From Dysgonomonas sp. 520 (lineage in GTDB: Bacteria > Bacteroidota > Bacteroidia > Bacteroidales > Dysgonomonadaceae), in contig NZ_QVMP01000001.1 in NCBI RefSeq assembly GCF_010501095.1, positions 186,001-250,000 on the forward strand: a DNA stretch of 64,000 nt, given 5' to 3'. Each line of letters begins with the position of its first letter. Position 1 is the stretch's first letter. The notes below the pieces were generated by a model that had not been told where the DNA came from, did not search any database, and saw nothing but the letters and a program-made list of their open reading frames with translations. Position numbers and translations under genes: made by a program. Positions 1 to 7,789 of the stretch are shown here, piece by piece.

Positions 1-802
1 CTAAAATGACATCCGACTCAGCCATCATCTTCACATATTCCTCAAAAGGAAGCGATTCTGCTTTTTGTATGGCACTTTGTTTAGGGTATTTACTGTGAAC
101 CTCTTGCAATACTCTGTATAAGATATCTGTACCTTTAAACTGTGATCTTTTCGTCTGTATTCCGATAAAGAAATTCACAACATCCTGATTGCCTCGTTGC
201 TTGAAAACCAACTCGTGCGTATTGACGGGTTCGGGTATAAAAGCCAACTTGTCAGGGTAATAAAGTCTGTAAGATTCGAAATACTCATAAAGGCATGCTA
301 TAATCCCATCGGCAGAGGAAGCTATGTCTTTACATAAGGTTTCTTTATCCGTACCCAGCCAGTCATCAATGAGCGATTGTTGTAGTGCCGAATAATTATC
401 CTGCTCGGGCTTACTGAATTCTGAATACCGAAACATTCCGTCAAGACAAGCTCTCACCCAAAACGAGTCTGTTCCGAATGCACCTAAAAACACCCTGCCA
501 TTATGCCTTTTCAAATAATTGAAAGCCTGCATATTTCGTTGGGGTTTCAGATTAAGAAAAAGTGGGTTTATTATCTGAACAATATCATAATTTCTTAATG
601 ACCGAAATATATTTAAAACAGAAAATGCGTACTCGAAGGTGTCGACGATACCATAACTTTTGCGATTGAGAGTAATATCTCTATTATAACTTTTAAAGCT
701 GTCTCCCGAAGATATAACAGTCACATCGTGCCCCAGGGTTCTCAGTCCCTGAGCCAAGGTCCAATGCAGATTACTATATTCGCCCAAGAGTAAAATTTTC
801 AT
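1..802 (-). CDS. glycosyltransferase, GT4-like (partial, runs off left edge)
   Basis: This minus-strand gene is missing from the ORF track because it has no stop inside the window. Reading from ATG at 802 gives an open frame to base 2 (about 267 codons) that starts MKILLLGEYSNLHWTLAQGL and continues LGHDVTVISSG, the usual first Rossmann strand of a GT-B glycosyltransferase. Later it contains FIGIQTKRSQFKGTDILYRV and, close to the edge, FEEYVKMMAESDVIL, which resembles the nucleotide-sugar-binding half of GT4 enzymes. It probably transfers a sugar in the cytoplasm during capsule or exopolysaccharide synthesis, in keeping with the divergent Stealth and GT2 genes. The acceptor and donor cannot be read from the sequence. 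The GT4 assignment is from pattern only; the glycosyltransferase call is firmer. Confidence 0.75.
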   Translation of the reverse strand, partial: MKILLLGEYSNLHWTLAQGLRTLGHDVTVISSGDSFKSYNRDITLNRKSYGIVDTFEYAFSVLNIFRSLRNYDIVQIINPLFLNLKPQRNMQAFNYLKRHNGRVFLGAFGTDSFWVRACLDGMFRYSEFSKPEQDNYSALQQSLIDDWLGTDKETLCKDIASSADGIIACLYEYFESYRLYYPDKLAFIPEPVNTHELVFKQRGNQDVVNFFIGIQTKRSQFKGTDILYRVLQEVHSKYPKQSAIQKAESLPFEEYVKMMAESDVIL

Positions 803-833
803 CAAATAAAGCCTATTATCGGTCAAACGAATG

Positions 834-841
834 CAAAGATA
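834..841 (-). promoter_or_regulatory. -7 box for the left-edge glycosyltransferase
   Basis: The minus strand reads TATCTTTG, matching the Bacteroidota -7 consensus TAnnTTTG, 32 bases before the ATG at 802. No clear -33 TTTG was seen. Its position inside the ORF-track start region of the divergent Stealth gene argues for the later start of that gene. Confidence 0.5.
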
Positions 842-907
842 GACTAAATGTCTAAAATAATATTTACTTTTATACGTTTTATTATTATCATAATACTTAA
901 TCTCAAT

Positions 908-1909
908 ATGACGGAAAACGAACCGATAGATATTGTAATCCCCTGGGTAGACGGAAATAATGTGGAATGGCAGGAGCGATACAAGCAATATGCAAAATTA
1001 TCGAAAGATGGGGATAAGAGAGTAATCCGATTTCGCGATTGGGGATTGCTAAGATACTGGTTCCGAGGCATTGAGTGTTTTGCTCCGTGGGTCAGAAAAA
1101 TACACTTCATCACATCCGGCGAATTACCGGAATGGCTCGATATCAACCACCCTAAAATCCATTGGGTGAGGCATGAAGATTATATTCCGAAAGAATATCT
1201 CCCAACATTCAGTTCCCGAACAATAGAGGTTAACCTCCATCGGATTGAAGGGCTTAGCGAGAAATTTATATACGTCAACGACGATATGTTCTTATTGAGA
1301 GAAGCTCCCATTTCCGATTTTTTCAGAAATGGATTACCTTGCGATTCGGCTGTTTTAGACCCTATATTCCCGATAGAATCGCCCGAACTTTTCACAAATG
1401 GGATCATGGCGATAAACCGTAATTTCAATAAAAACATGGTTATCAGGAAAAACCTGTCGAAATGGATAAACCTCAAGTATGGTGGCTTCTTGATAAAGTC
1501 TCTACTTTTGCTGCCTTGGAAAAAATTTCCGGGACTGTTGGGACATCATCTTCACCAGTCGTTCAGAAAGAAAACATTTGAAGAAGTATGGACAGCCGAA
1601 CCCGATCTTTTGCGTAATGCGGGTATCACAAGGTTCAGATACTACAAAGATGTAAACCAATGGATATTCAGATATTGGCATCTGGCAAAAGGAGAATTTT
1701 CTCCTGTAAATAAATTTACAGACGGTAAAAATGTTGACATAACGACTGACACTATCGACGACATCTGCAATATCATCAGGATGCAGAAATGTAAACAAAT
1801 CTGCATAAACGACAGTGAAAACATAACAGACTTCGATGGATTAAGCAAAAAAATACAATCGGCATTCAACTCCATTCTGCCCCAAAAATCATCATTTGAA
1901 AAAGAATGA
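908..1909 (+). CDS. Stealth family capsular polysaccharide phosphotransferase
   Basis: The protein shows the Stealth conserved regions in order: CR1 (IDIVIPWVDG), CR2 (RFRDWGLLRYWFRGIE through KFIYVNDDMFL) and a CR3-like stretch (GHHLHQSFRKKTFEEVW). Stealth proteins transfer sugar-1-phosphate groups to build phosphodiester-linked surface glycans, and the family also includes human GlcNAc-1-phosphotransferase. I chose the ATG at 908 (MTENEPIDIV). The ORF-track start at 848 adds only a low-complexity hydrophobic leader translated from the divergent promoter region. The stop overlaps the start of the following GT2 gene by 4 bases, so the two are probably co-transcribed and act on the same glycan. 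The family call is solid; the substrate is unknown. Confidence 0.85.
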   Translation: MTENEPIDIVIPWVDGNNVEWQERYKQYAKLSKDGDKRVIRFRDWGLLRYWFRGIECFAPWVRKIHFITSGELPEWLDINHPKIHWVRHEDYIPKEYLPTFSSRTIEVNLHRIEGLSEKFIYVNDDMFLLREAPISDFFRNGLPCDSAVLDPIFPIESPELFTNGIMAINRNFNKNMVIRKNLSKWINLKYGGFLIKSLLLLPWKKFPGLLGHHLHQSFRKKTFEEVWTAEPDLLRNAGITRFRYYKDVNQWIFRYWHLAKGEFSPVNKFTDGKNVDITTDTIDDICNIIRMQKCKQICINDSENITDFDGLSKKIQSAFNSILPQKSSFEKE

Positions 1910-2874
1910 TAATCAGTTTTATCATACCTGTGTATAACGTCGCTCAATACGTTGAAAAATGTATTATGAGTATCATTTCGCAGGATGCAGCCTTGAGCGA
2001 TTATGAAATAATCATTGTAAACGACGGTTCCACAGACGATTCGCCCCGAATCATAGCACAGTTGAAAGAATCCTACCCTTTCATTAAAGTTATCAATCAA
2101 GAGAACAAAGGATTAGGCGCTGCTCGTAACAGAGGGTTAATGGATGCCCGAGGAAAATACATACATTTTCTTGATTCGGACGACTATCTGCTTCCCGACA
2201 CCCTAAATCCGTTAATCAATCAGATCGGTGGGGATTTTGATATCATAGGCTTCAACTGGAAAGAAATTTTTGCAGGTGGCAAACAACAGGATGTGAAAAG
2301 GAAAGTGCCTTACGACGAAACTATGACAGGTGCAAAATACCTAAACAACTTCAATCTGAAAGGTGGTGCTTGTCTTTTTTTATTTTCTTCTTCCTTATTG
2401 AGGGAGCACTCTTTAGAAATGCCGGAAGGTATTTATCACGAAGACGAGCTTTTCATACCTCAAGCCTTTGCCTTTGCCCAGCGTGTTGTTTTCAGAGATT
2501 TATTCGTCTATGGATATTTACAGCGTCCAAACTCAATAACTCAGGAAAGGAATAAAGACTTTATCAGAAAGCGCTTGAAGGATAGCGTCTTCGTAACCAA
2601 AGAACTATTGGCATTTAAGGACTCAAATAATTTTTCGGAACCCGTCAGAAACGGATTGAAAAGGAAAATCAACTTCCTCACGGTAGATATGATCATAAAC
2701 CTGATACTATTGAAAATGGATCAGGACACGATAAGAGATACGATGCAAGAATTTCGTAATCTGAAACTGTATCCACTTCCTCAACATTCATATTCTCTCA
2801 AATATTCCATCTTCAGGCTACTGTTCAACAACGAAAAAAGTATTATTTATGCTTCAAAGCTAAAATTCTTTTAA
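1906..2874 (+). CDS. glycosyltransferase family 2
   Basis: Residues 1-110 form a GT-A nucleotide-sugar-binding fold typical of GT2: FIIPVYNVAQYVEKCIMSI, then IIIVNDGSTDDSP and GLGAARNRGL, with the metal-binding acidic motif in FLDSDDYL. The rest is a helical acceptor part containing EDELFIPQAF and KRLKDS, common in capsule GT2 enzymes. There is no transmembrane segment, so it acts in the cytoplasm or on the inner face of the membrane. The start ATG overlaps the Stealth gene by 4 bases, which indicates translational coupling. The sugar transferred cannot be predicted. Length (322 aa) is normal for the family. Confidence 0.9.
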   Translation: MIISFIIPVYNVAQYVEKCIMSIISQDAALSDYEIIIVNDGSTDDSPRIIAQLKESYPFIKVINQENKGLGAARNRGLMDARGKYIHFLDSDDYLLPDTLNPLINQIGGDFDIIGFNWKEIFAGGKQQDVKRKVPYDETMTGAKYLNNFNLKGGACLFLFSSSLLREHSLEMPEGIYHEDELFIPQAFAFAQRVVFRDLFVYGYLQRPNSITQERNKDFIRKRLKDSVFVTKELLAFKDSNNFSEPVRNGLKRKINFLTVDMIINLILLKMDQDTIRDTMQEFRNLKLYPLPQHSYSLKYSIFRLLFNNEKSIIYASKLKFF

Positions 2875-2957
2875 AACATTTACCCTGATTATCAAAGCTG
2901 TACAATTTTATTAAAATAATTTATGAAAATGATATGTGTTGTTTACGTCAATCGCAC

Positions 2958-2965
2958 TATTTTTG
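2958..2965 (+). promoter_or_regulatory. -7 box before the DUF5606 gene
   Basis: TATTTTTG matches TAnnTTTG and lies 55 bases before the start codon at 3021. A TTG at 2939-2941 could be the -33 element, but with short spacing (16). Confidence 0.5.
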
Positions 2966-3020
2966 CCACAATATTTTAATTAAGCACACACACATTTACT
3001 AAAAGAAAAATATTAGAATT

Positions 3021-3455
3021 ATGTTGAAGACTATCTTGTCTGTTTCGGGAAAGCCCGGCTTGTTCAAATTGGTTTCTAACGCGAAAAACATGGTTATTGT
3101 CGAGTCACTGACCGATAAAAAAAGAATGCCTATCTATGCTAGAGATAAAGTTGTGTCGTTGGGCGATATCGCAATGTATACAACAGAAGACGAAGTTCCT
3201 TTGAGAGATGTTTTGGTTAGTATCAAGCAAAAAGAAAACGGAGCAAAAGCCTCCACACCATCAACCGCAAAACCCGAAGAATTGAAAGCATTTCTTGGCG
3301 AAGTGCTCCCAAATTTTGATAAAGAGCGCATTTATAACGCAGACATCAAAAAACTGATTAACTGGTACAACCTTCTCATCGAGTCTGATATAGACTTTGA
3401 GACTGTAGAAAAAGCCGAAGAAGAAACTACAGAAACAAAAGAAGAAGAAAAATAA
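3021..3455 (+). CDS. DUF5606 domain-containing protein
   Basis: The sequence MLKTILSVSGKPGLFKLVS followed by MVIVESLTDKKRMPIYARDK matches my memory of the small DUF5606 family, which is widespread in Bacteroidota and has no assigned function. The N-terminal 70 residues look like a compact beta domain. Residues 85-125 contain EELKAFLGEVLPNFDKERIY, which could be a helical interaction motif. The tail is very acidic (EEETTETKEEEK). No signal peptide or membrane segment is visible, so it is cytoplasmic. It stands alone, with its own promoter-like box upstream and a hairpin terminator just downstream. It is a strong coding call with unknown function. Confidence 0.85.
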   Translation: MLKTILSVSGKPGLFKLVSNAKNMVIVESLTDKKRMPIYARDKVVSLGDIAMYTTEDEVPLRDVLVSIKQKENGAKASTPSTAKPEELKAFLGEVLPNFDKERIYNADIKKLINWYNLLIESDIDFETVEKAEEETTETKEEEK

Positions 3456-3478
3456 TTTTCGCTTTGAAGTGATATACG

Positions 3479-3522
3479 AAACATTTCCTTTTACAGATCA
3501 CTGTATCAGGAAATGTTTTTTT
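3479..3522 (+). terminator. intrinsic terminator after the DUF5606 gene
   Basis: A perfect 10-bp stem (AAACATTTCC paired with GGAAATGTTT) encloses a 20-base loop that contains a second small hairpin (ACAG/CTGT). It is followed by a T run. It lies 24 bases after the stop codon. Confidence 0.75.
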
Positions 3523-3580
3523 ACTCGTAGTGCATTAAAAAATAAAAGGCAACAGATTGAAAGATAATACATAATCATCT

Positions 3581-3648
3581 TGTCATCCTGAGTAAAACGA
3601 AGGATCTAAGACTAAAAGCCCAGATTCTTCACTTCGTTCAGAATGACA
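3581..3648. repeat. dispersed REP-like palindrome, copy 1
   Basis: The element runs from TGTCATCCTGAG..CGAAGGATCT to AGATTCTTCACTTCGTTCAG plus AATGACA; its two halves are inverted. Related copies lie near 4400, 14210, 14335, 18650, 27812, 33077 and 40630, always between genes. Confidence 0.8.
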
Positions 3649-3700
3649 GTTTAAATAAAAATTTCATCATGAATACTTTAACATTAAAGCTATAAATGCA

Positions 3701-4252
3701 CTACAAGTGTTTTTTTATAATGTCCATCAATTGACTGTCTGTCATATCCATCAACCCCAACAAGTCTTGATACGGATTTACTAAATTAAGCAACTTTCCA
3801 AAAGCGGGTTCCGTCTTGTAACCTTCTTTTTTCAGCTTCACTATTTCTTGCCTCAACTTTTCCCCTCCTAATTTCAGGATTCTGTCTTCAATAACCATAT
3901 GCCTGTAACCGTTTTGCATGACAGAGGGTACAGATGGAGAAAAAATCTCTATTTCAAGACCTGAATAGAAAAATCCGGCTACATAACGTGATTGGTTTAT
4001 ATCATCCCTAAAACGATCGAAACTGCCGAACTCCTTTTTTATTAACTGCCGAAAACGCTCCGGATCGGAAGCATTACAGACAATATCCAGATCACTGCCC
4101 TCAATATCAATATTTATCGGGATAGTACCAACCACAATAGGCTCAAAGTCTTTAAGAATGGACAATATGCCCGTTTCGTTCAACACCCGAAAAGAGTGTC
4201 TTTGCACAGCATTGCCATTTTTCAGATATTCTATATTTTGCCAATGATTCAT
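3701..4252 (-). CDS. DUF4269 domain-containing protein (nucleotidyltransferase-like)
   Basis: The 183-residue protein matches the DUF4269 pattern as I know it: MNHWQNIEYLKNGNAVQR at the start, then VVGTIPINIDIEGSDLDIVC. The spacing of the G-T..DIEGSDLDI segment resembles a minimal nucleotidyltransferase active site (a glycine followed by D-x-D), which suggests an enzyme of the polymerase-beta superfamily. No substrate is known. There is no signal peptide. The gene stands alone, with repeats on both sides, and no operon partner is visible. The coding call is strong, the family call good, and the biochemical role only inferred. Confidence 0.8.
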   Translation of the reverse strand: MNHWQNIEYLKNGNAVQRHSFRVLNETGILSILKDFEPIVVGTIPINIDIEGSDLDIVCNASDPERFRQLIKKEFGSFDRFRDDINQSRYVAGFFYSGLEIEIFSPSVPSVMQNGYRHMVIEDRILKLGGEKLRQEIVKLKKEGYKTEPAFGKLLNLVNPYQDLLGLMDMTDSQLMDIIKKHL

Positions 4253-4332
4253 AATCGTATCTGACAGTCATTTTGTATTATTAAAGTTTATCTTGAATTA
4301 GGATTGTAAACATTGTTTTTTCTGTCGGGGGG

Positions 4333-4502
4333 GATGTCAAAAGTAAGATTACGCTATCAAAATACTACTCATCCTTATCATTGAGTCGCCTTCGCTCCTC
4401 GAACGTTGTTTCTGAGCGCAACGAAGAATCTAAGCTCTATAATACAGATCCTTCACTCTGTTCAGGATGACAAAAAGACACTAAAATTTACTTTTGACAC
4501 AC
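4333..4502. mobile_element. MITE-like element, copy 2 (degenerate ends)
   Basis: This stretch follows the 14157-14332 element almost base by base. It starts GATGTCAAAAGTAAGATTAC, has the internal REP-like palindrome with TCGCCTTCGCTCCTCGAACG, and ends in TTACTTTTGACAC. Its terminal inverted repeats have decayed relative to the 14157 copy. It encodes no protein. Confidence 0.7.
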
Positions 4503-4530
4503 CTGCGCCTTCTTTTTTATTCGATATTGT

Positions 4531-4586
4531 GTAGGGGCGAATAAACATTCGCCCTGACATTCGGGCGTAAAATTTTACGCCCCTAC
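4531..4586. repeat. GGGGC-family palindromic repeat
   Basis: GTAGGGGCGAATAAACATTC starts the element, which continues with GCCC and the inverted half GGGCGTAAAATTTTACGCCC plus CTAC. The same family recurs at 4830-4875, 12051-12187 and 32019-32044. Confidence 0.7.
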
Positions 4587-4829
4587 CTTCGGGCAGAGCA
4601 GATGCCGTTCTGCCTGACGGGCGTAAACGCGACATTTGGCTAATTGACAAGGTACCCACACAGCGCAGATAAGCGACACGAACAAAAAGTTGTTTGAGCA
4701 TAGCTGAACCATCTTTGTCCTCTGGGGTTTGTAACCTCGGAGTTATTATTTTCCGGATTTAAAATCCGGATAGCACCCAAGCATGGGATTGCAAATCCCA
4801 TATAACGACAGGATGGAAGGGAGCGTTTT

Positions 4830-4875
4830 GTAGGGGCAGGGCTCTGCTCTGCCCGAAGGTAGGGGCGAAAAATAT
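4830..4875. repeat. GGGGC-family repeat, second local copy
   Basis: GTAGGGGCAGGGCTCTGCTC is followed by TGCCCGAAGGTAGGGGCGAA. It belongs to the same family as 4531-4586 and 12051-12187. Confidence 0.6.
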
Positions 4876-4962
4876 TATACAATTTAAAAGAACATTTTTG
4901 TTATAATAAACTCAACTACTGATTGGCATAACTAATCAAATAACACTTTATTCGATTAATAT

Positions 4963-5622
4963 CTATTCAATATGCACCGGTTCGCCCAGATGTTTGGGTT
5001 GCTTATTCAGGACAATATCGACAAGCGCCTTTACCAACGCGAATTTCTCCCTGATTTTTGTTTTAAAAGAAAAACGCCCTAAGGCTACATCTTCCGCATT
5101 ATAGCCATACGCAGTCAATCCATTATCCTGAGCAAGGAACACTGCCCGTTGATTGTGAAACTTCTGAGAGACAACTATAAAAGAAGATTGTCCGAATATT
5201 TTATGCATCCTGATTACCGAATCCAAAGTACGAAGTCCGGCATAATCGAGATAAATTACACTATCCGGTATCCCCTCCTTCATCAACGCCTGCCTCATGT
5301 CCTCCGGTTCATTGTAGCTATGCCTCCTGTTATCTCCGCTAACCACAAAGGCTTTCACTTTACCCGCCTCATACAACTCTTTGGCTGCCCGAATACGGTA
5401 GTCGAAATAAGGATTTGATTGCCCGTTCGCCAAATTCTTCGAAGCACCTAACACCAAAGCGACCTTACAGGGAGGCACATCCCCTACATCATCAAAAACA
5501 AACGCATCCGTATCGTGAGGCACTTTCCAACTGGCATAAACCAAAATGGCTATAACGAGGAAAAGAACAATGCCTACGACAGCCATTATTCTTTTCCATA
5601 TTTTCTTTGTTTCGGGCTTCAT
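4963..5622 (-). CDS. SanA/YdcF-like DUF218 membrane protein
   Basis: One N-terminal membrane helix (about residues 12-30, IMAVVGIVLFLVIAILVYA) is followed by a DUF218 (ElyC/SanA/YdcF) domain: VALVLGASKNLANGQSNPYF, RIRAAKELYEAGKVKAFVVS and GDNRRHSYNEPEDMRQAL. SanA in E. coli is a periplasmic-side membrane protein linked to envelope barrier function. I use the ATG at 5622; the track start at 5625 is an in-frame TTG. The start overlaps the stop of the nucleoside phosphorylase gene by one base (TGATG), so the two genes form an operon, although no functional link is obvious. The family call is strong; the exact role is unknown. Confidence 0.85.
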   Translation of the reverse strand: MKPETKKIWKRIMAVVGIVLFLVIAILVYASWKVPHDTDAFVFDDVGDVPPCKVALVLGASKNLANGQSNPYFDYRIRAAKELYEAGKVKAFVVSGDNRRHSYNEPEDMRQALMKEGIPDSVIYLDYAGLRTLDSVIRMHKIFGQSSFIVVSQKFHNQRAVFLAQDNGLTAYGYNAEDVALGRFSFKTKIREKFALVKALVDIVLNKQPKHLGEPVHIE

Positions 5623-6488
5623 CAAATACGGTCTAATACTTTTACAATCAGATCTTCGATAGAACCTTTATAATTCGAATTCGATTCGCCCGCAAGGCGG
5701 TTTGCTATGATAGTGCATACGGTCATTGCCTTATGCCCCATCAATCGACCTAATCCTGCAAGGGGAGCGCTTTCCATCTCGTAATTGGTAACCATATCTT
5801 CCCCGTATTTGAAAGTTTCTATTCTACTGTTCAGATCGGGGTTGGCAAGAGGCATACGCACATACCGCCCTTGAGGACCGTAAAATCCTATTGCAGATAT
5901 TGTCACGCCTTTCACCATATCGTGCCCCACTCGCTGCACCAATTCGGCATCGGCTTCAACCACGTAAGGCGAACAATGCAAAGGCGACCAGTTGACGTGT
6001 TTCTTAAAGGCTTCTTCAAACTCCAACAAGGCAACCGAGTTTCGTCCCTCGTAATAGTTCAAAACGCCGTCAAAACCAATCGACTTAGCTGCCACAACAT
6101 ACGACCCGATGGGGCAATAAGGCTGCAAGCCTCCCGATGTTCCTACACGCACCATTGATAGTTGCTTAAACTCTTTTTTCACCTCACGAGTCTCAAAATC
6201 TACGTTAGCCAAAGCGTCAAGCTCCGTCAACACAATATCTATATTGTCAGGACCAATGCCATGCGACAAAGCCGTAATACGTTTTCCTTTATACATTCCG
6301 GTGATAGTTCTGAACTCGCGGCTCTGTACTTCACACTCTATGCTATCGAAGAAAGAGGCGGTAAGACCCACTCTGTCAGGATCTCCCATCATGATTATTT
6401 TGTCGGACAACTGATCGGGGCGGATATGCAAATGAAATACACTGCCATCACTGTTTATGATCAACTCTGAATCTGGTATTATTCTCAT
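5622..6488 (-). CDS. nucleoside phosphorylase (uridine phosphorylase-like)
   Basis: The protein belongs to the PNP/UDP phosphorylase superfamily: IIMMGDPDRVGLTASFFDSI near the N-terminus binds phosphate, HGIGPDNIDIVLTELDAL follows, then VRVGTSGGLQPYCPIGSYVV and finally NYEMESAPLAGLGRLMGHKA, the ribose-binding Met-Glu segment. It cleaves a nucleoside with phosphate to base and ribose-1-phosphate in the cytoplasm. Base specificity is uncertain. I chose ATG 6488. The track start at 6518 is a TTG that lies inside the -7 box TATATTTG. The 3' end overlaps the SanA-like gene by one base. Confidence 0.85.
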   Translation of the reverse strand: MRIIPDSELIINSDGSVFHLHIRPDQLSDKIIMMGDPDRVGLTASFFDSIECEVQSREFRTITGMYKGKRITALSHGIGPDNIDIVLTELDALANVDFETREVKKEFKQLSMVRVGTSGGLQPYCPIGSYVVAAKSIGFDGVLNYYEGRNSVALLEFEEAFKKHVNWSPLHCSPYVVEADAELVQRVGHDMVKGVTISAIGFYGPQGRYVRMPLANPDLNSRIETFKYGEDMVTNYEMESAPLAGLGRLMGHKAMTVCTIIANRLAGESNSNYKGSIEDLIVKVLDRI

Positions 6489-6515
6489 AACTGCAATTTT
6501 TGGTTTTATATTTAA

Positions 6516-6523
6516 CAAATATA
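6516..6523 (-). promoter_or_regulatory. -7 box for the phosphorylase-sanA operon
   Basis: The minus strand reads TATATTTG (TAnnTTTG), 28 bases before ATG 6488. It overlaps the alternative start at 6518 and so decides against it. Confidence 0.55.
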
Positions 6524-6588
6524 TATTAATCCTCGTTCAAAGAGGTAATATTCTGTCTTAAAGTTTTACAAAATAGAGGCATAATCTG

Positions 6589-6596
6589 TATTTTTG
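6589..6596 (+). promoter_or_regulatory. -7 box for the B3/B4-yjbQ operon
   Basis: TATTTTTG fits TAnnTTTG and lies 24 bases before the ATG at 6621. I saw no good -33 element. Confidence 0.5.
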
Positions 6597-6620
6597 CTCC
6601 AAATTTTCAGAATATAAACG

Positions 6621-7295
6621 ATGGAGAAAGTCTTCAATATACAAGTAGCCGACGAAATAAAAAATGCCTGTCCTCGTTTTGTTGGAGCAGCCATACTCGC
6701 AGATGTACAAAACAGCACTCACAACAACGGATTATGGGAAAAGATAAATACATTCATCAAAGAATACAAGATACATAATCCTCATATTGAAGACATCAAA
6801 AAAAATGCGCCCATAACAGCCACTCGCGAGGCTTACAAAAAACTGGGCAAAGACCCGAATCGCTATCGCCCGTCTGCCGAAAGCCTGAGAAGACGGATAC
6901 TGAGAGATCTGCCACTTTATCAGGTTGACACATTGGTTGATCTTATAAACCTTGTATCCATGTCCACGGGTTATTCTATCGGAGGGTTTGATGCGGATAA
7001 AATAGCCGGAAACAATATCGTCTTGGGTGTTGGACAGAAAGACGAACCCTACGAAGCTATCGGGCGGGGTATGCTCAACATAGAAGGATTGCCTGTATAC
7101 CGTGACAATGCAGGGGGAATCGGTACGCCGACAAGCGATAACGAACGAACAAAGATAGAGCCCGGCACTTCTCATTTGCTGGCAATCGTAAATGGATATA
7201 GCGGAAAGGACGGATTATCCGAGGCTGTCGATTTCATGCAGGACTTACTTCGTGAATTTGCTTCGGCTGAAAATCTTAATGTTACTTATTTTTAA
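6621..7295 (+). CDS. B3/B4 tRNA-binding domain protein
   Basis: The 224-residue protein is a stand-alone B3/B4 domain like the editing region of the phenylalanyl-tRNA synthetase beta subunit. It contains APITATREAYKKLGKDPNRY, RPSAESLRRRIL, LVDLINLVSMSTGYSIGGFD and NAGGIGTPTSDNERTKI. Free-standing members are thought to hydrolyse mischarged aminoacyl-tRNA, but this is not proven for most. There is no signal peptide, so it is cytoplasmic. The gene is followed after 5 bases by yjbQ, so the two are co-transcribed. The family is clear; the in vivo substrate is unknown. Confidence 0.85.
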   Translation: MEKVFNIQVADEIKNACPRFVGAAILADVQNSTHNNGLWEKINTFIKEYKIHNPHIEDIKKNAPITATREAYKKLGKDPNRYRPSAESLRRRILRDLPLYQVDTLVDLINLVSMSTGYSIGGFDADKIAGNNIVLGVGQKDEPYEAIGRGMLNIEGLPVYRDNAGGIGTPTSDNERTKIEPGTSHLLAIVNGYSGKDGLSEAVDFMQDLLREFASAENLNVTYF

Positions 7296-7300
7296 AAGAC

Positions 7301-7711
7301 ATGGTTTCACAAGTCGAATTTACACTGAAAGCAAAAAACAGGGGGTTTCACCTGGTGACGGATGAGATAGAACGAAATCTCCCTGATTTGCCTGATGCCG
7401 GCATACTCAATCTGTTTATAAAGCACACTTCTGCCGCCCTCACCATAAACGAAAATGCCGATCCGGATGTGCGCACCGATATGGAAAGTATTTTCAACAG
7501 GCTCGTGAAAGAACGTGAGCCCTATTATGTGCATACTCTCGAAGGCAGTGACGATATGCCCGCTCACGCAAAAGCAACAATAACAGGCGTTAGTCTCACT
7601 ATCCCCATAACAAGAGGCAGGCTTAATCTGGGCACATGGCAAGGTATATACCTTTGCGAATTTCGTAATTATGGAGGTAATAGAAAGATTGTGGCTACCA
7701 TCATCGGGTGA
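7301..7711 (+). CDS. yjbQ: YjbQ family protein (UPF0047)
   Basis: All the marks of the YjbQ/UPF0047 family are present in 136 residues: HTSAALTINENADPDVRTDM, HTLEGSDDMPAHAKATITGV, and the end GRLNLGTWQGIYLCEFRNYG. The conserved histidines and acidic residues form a trimeric metal-binding site in known structures. A weak secondary thiamine-phosphate synthase activity has been reported for E. coli YjbQ, but the physiological role is unsettled. It lies 5 bases after the B3/B4 gene, in one transcription unit. Confidence 0.9.
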   Translation: MVSQVEFTLKAKNRGFHLVTDEIERNLPDLPDAGILNLFIKHTSAALTINENADPDVRTDMESIFNRLVKEREPYYVHTLEGSDDMPAHAKATITGVSLTIPITRGRLNLGTWQGIYLCEFRNYGGNRKIVATIIG

Positions 7712-7727
7712 GATATACGCCAATTGT

Positions 7728-7758
7728 TTTGGCTAAACAAAAGTTTATCCTATTTTTG
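7728..7758 (+). promoter_or_regulatory. Bacteroidota promoter, full consensus
   Basis: TTTG (7728-7731), then exactly 19 bases, then TATTTTTG (7751-7758). This fits the TTTG-N19-TAnnTTTG sigma consensus. It would drive the methyltransferase gene at 7790 with a leader of about 25 bases. Confidence 0.8.
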
Positions 7759-7789
7759 CGATGGATAAAAAATTGACGAAAACAGAAAC

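Larger units (their letters stand above)
4253..4962. other. repeat-filled intergenic region
   Basis: No gene is supported in these 710 bases. They hold a MITE-like element (4333-4502), two GGGGC-family palindromes, short inverted repeats (TCCGGATTTAAAATCCGGA; ATGGGATTGCAAATCCCAT) and a segment (about 4596-4627, GCAGATGCCGTTCTGCCTGA) that recurs almost unchanged near 23264. The ORFs listed here are translations of repeats. Confidence 0.7.

Noticed and set aside
4462-4882. ORFs of 79 and 80 residues on the minus strand
   Set aside because: They translate MITE and GGGGC repeats, overlap in different frames and show no family features.
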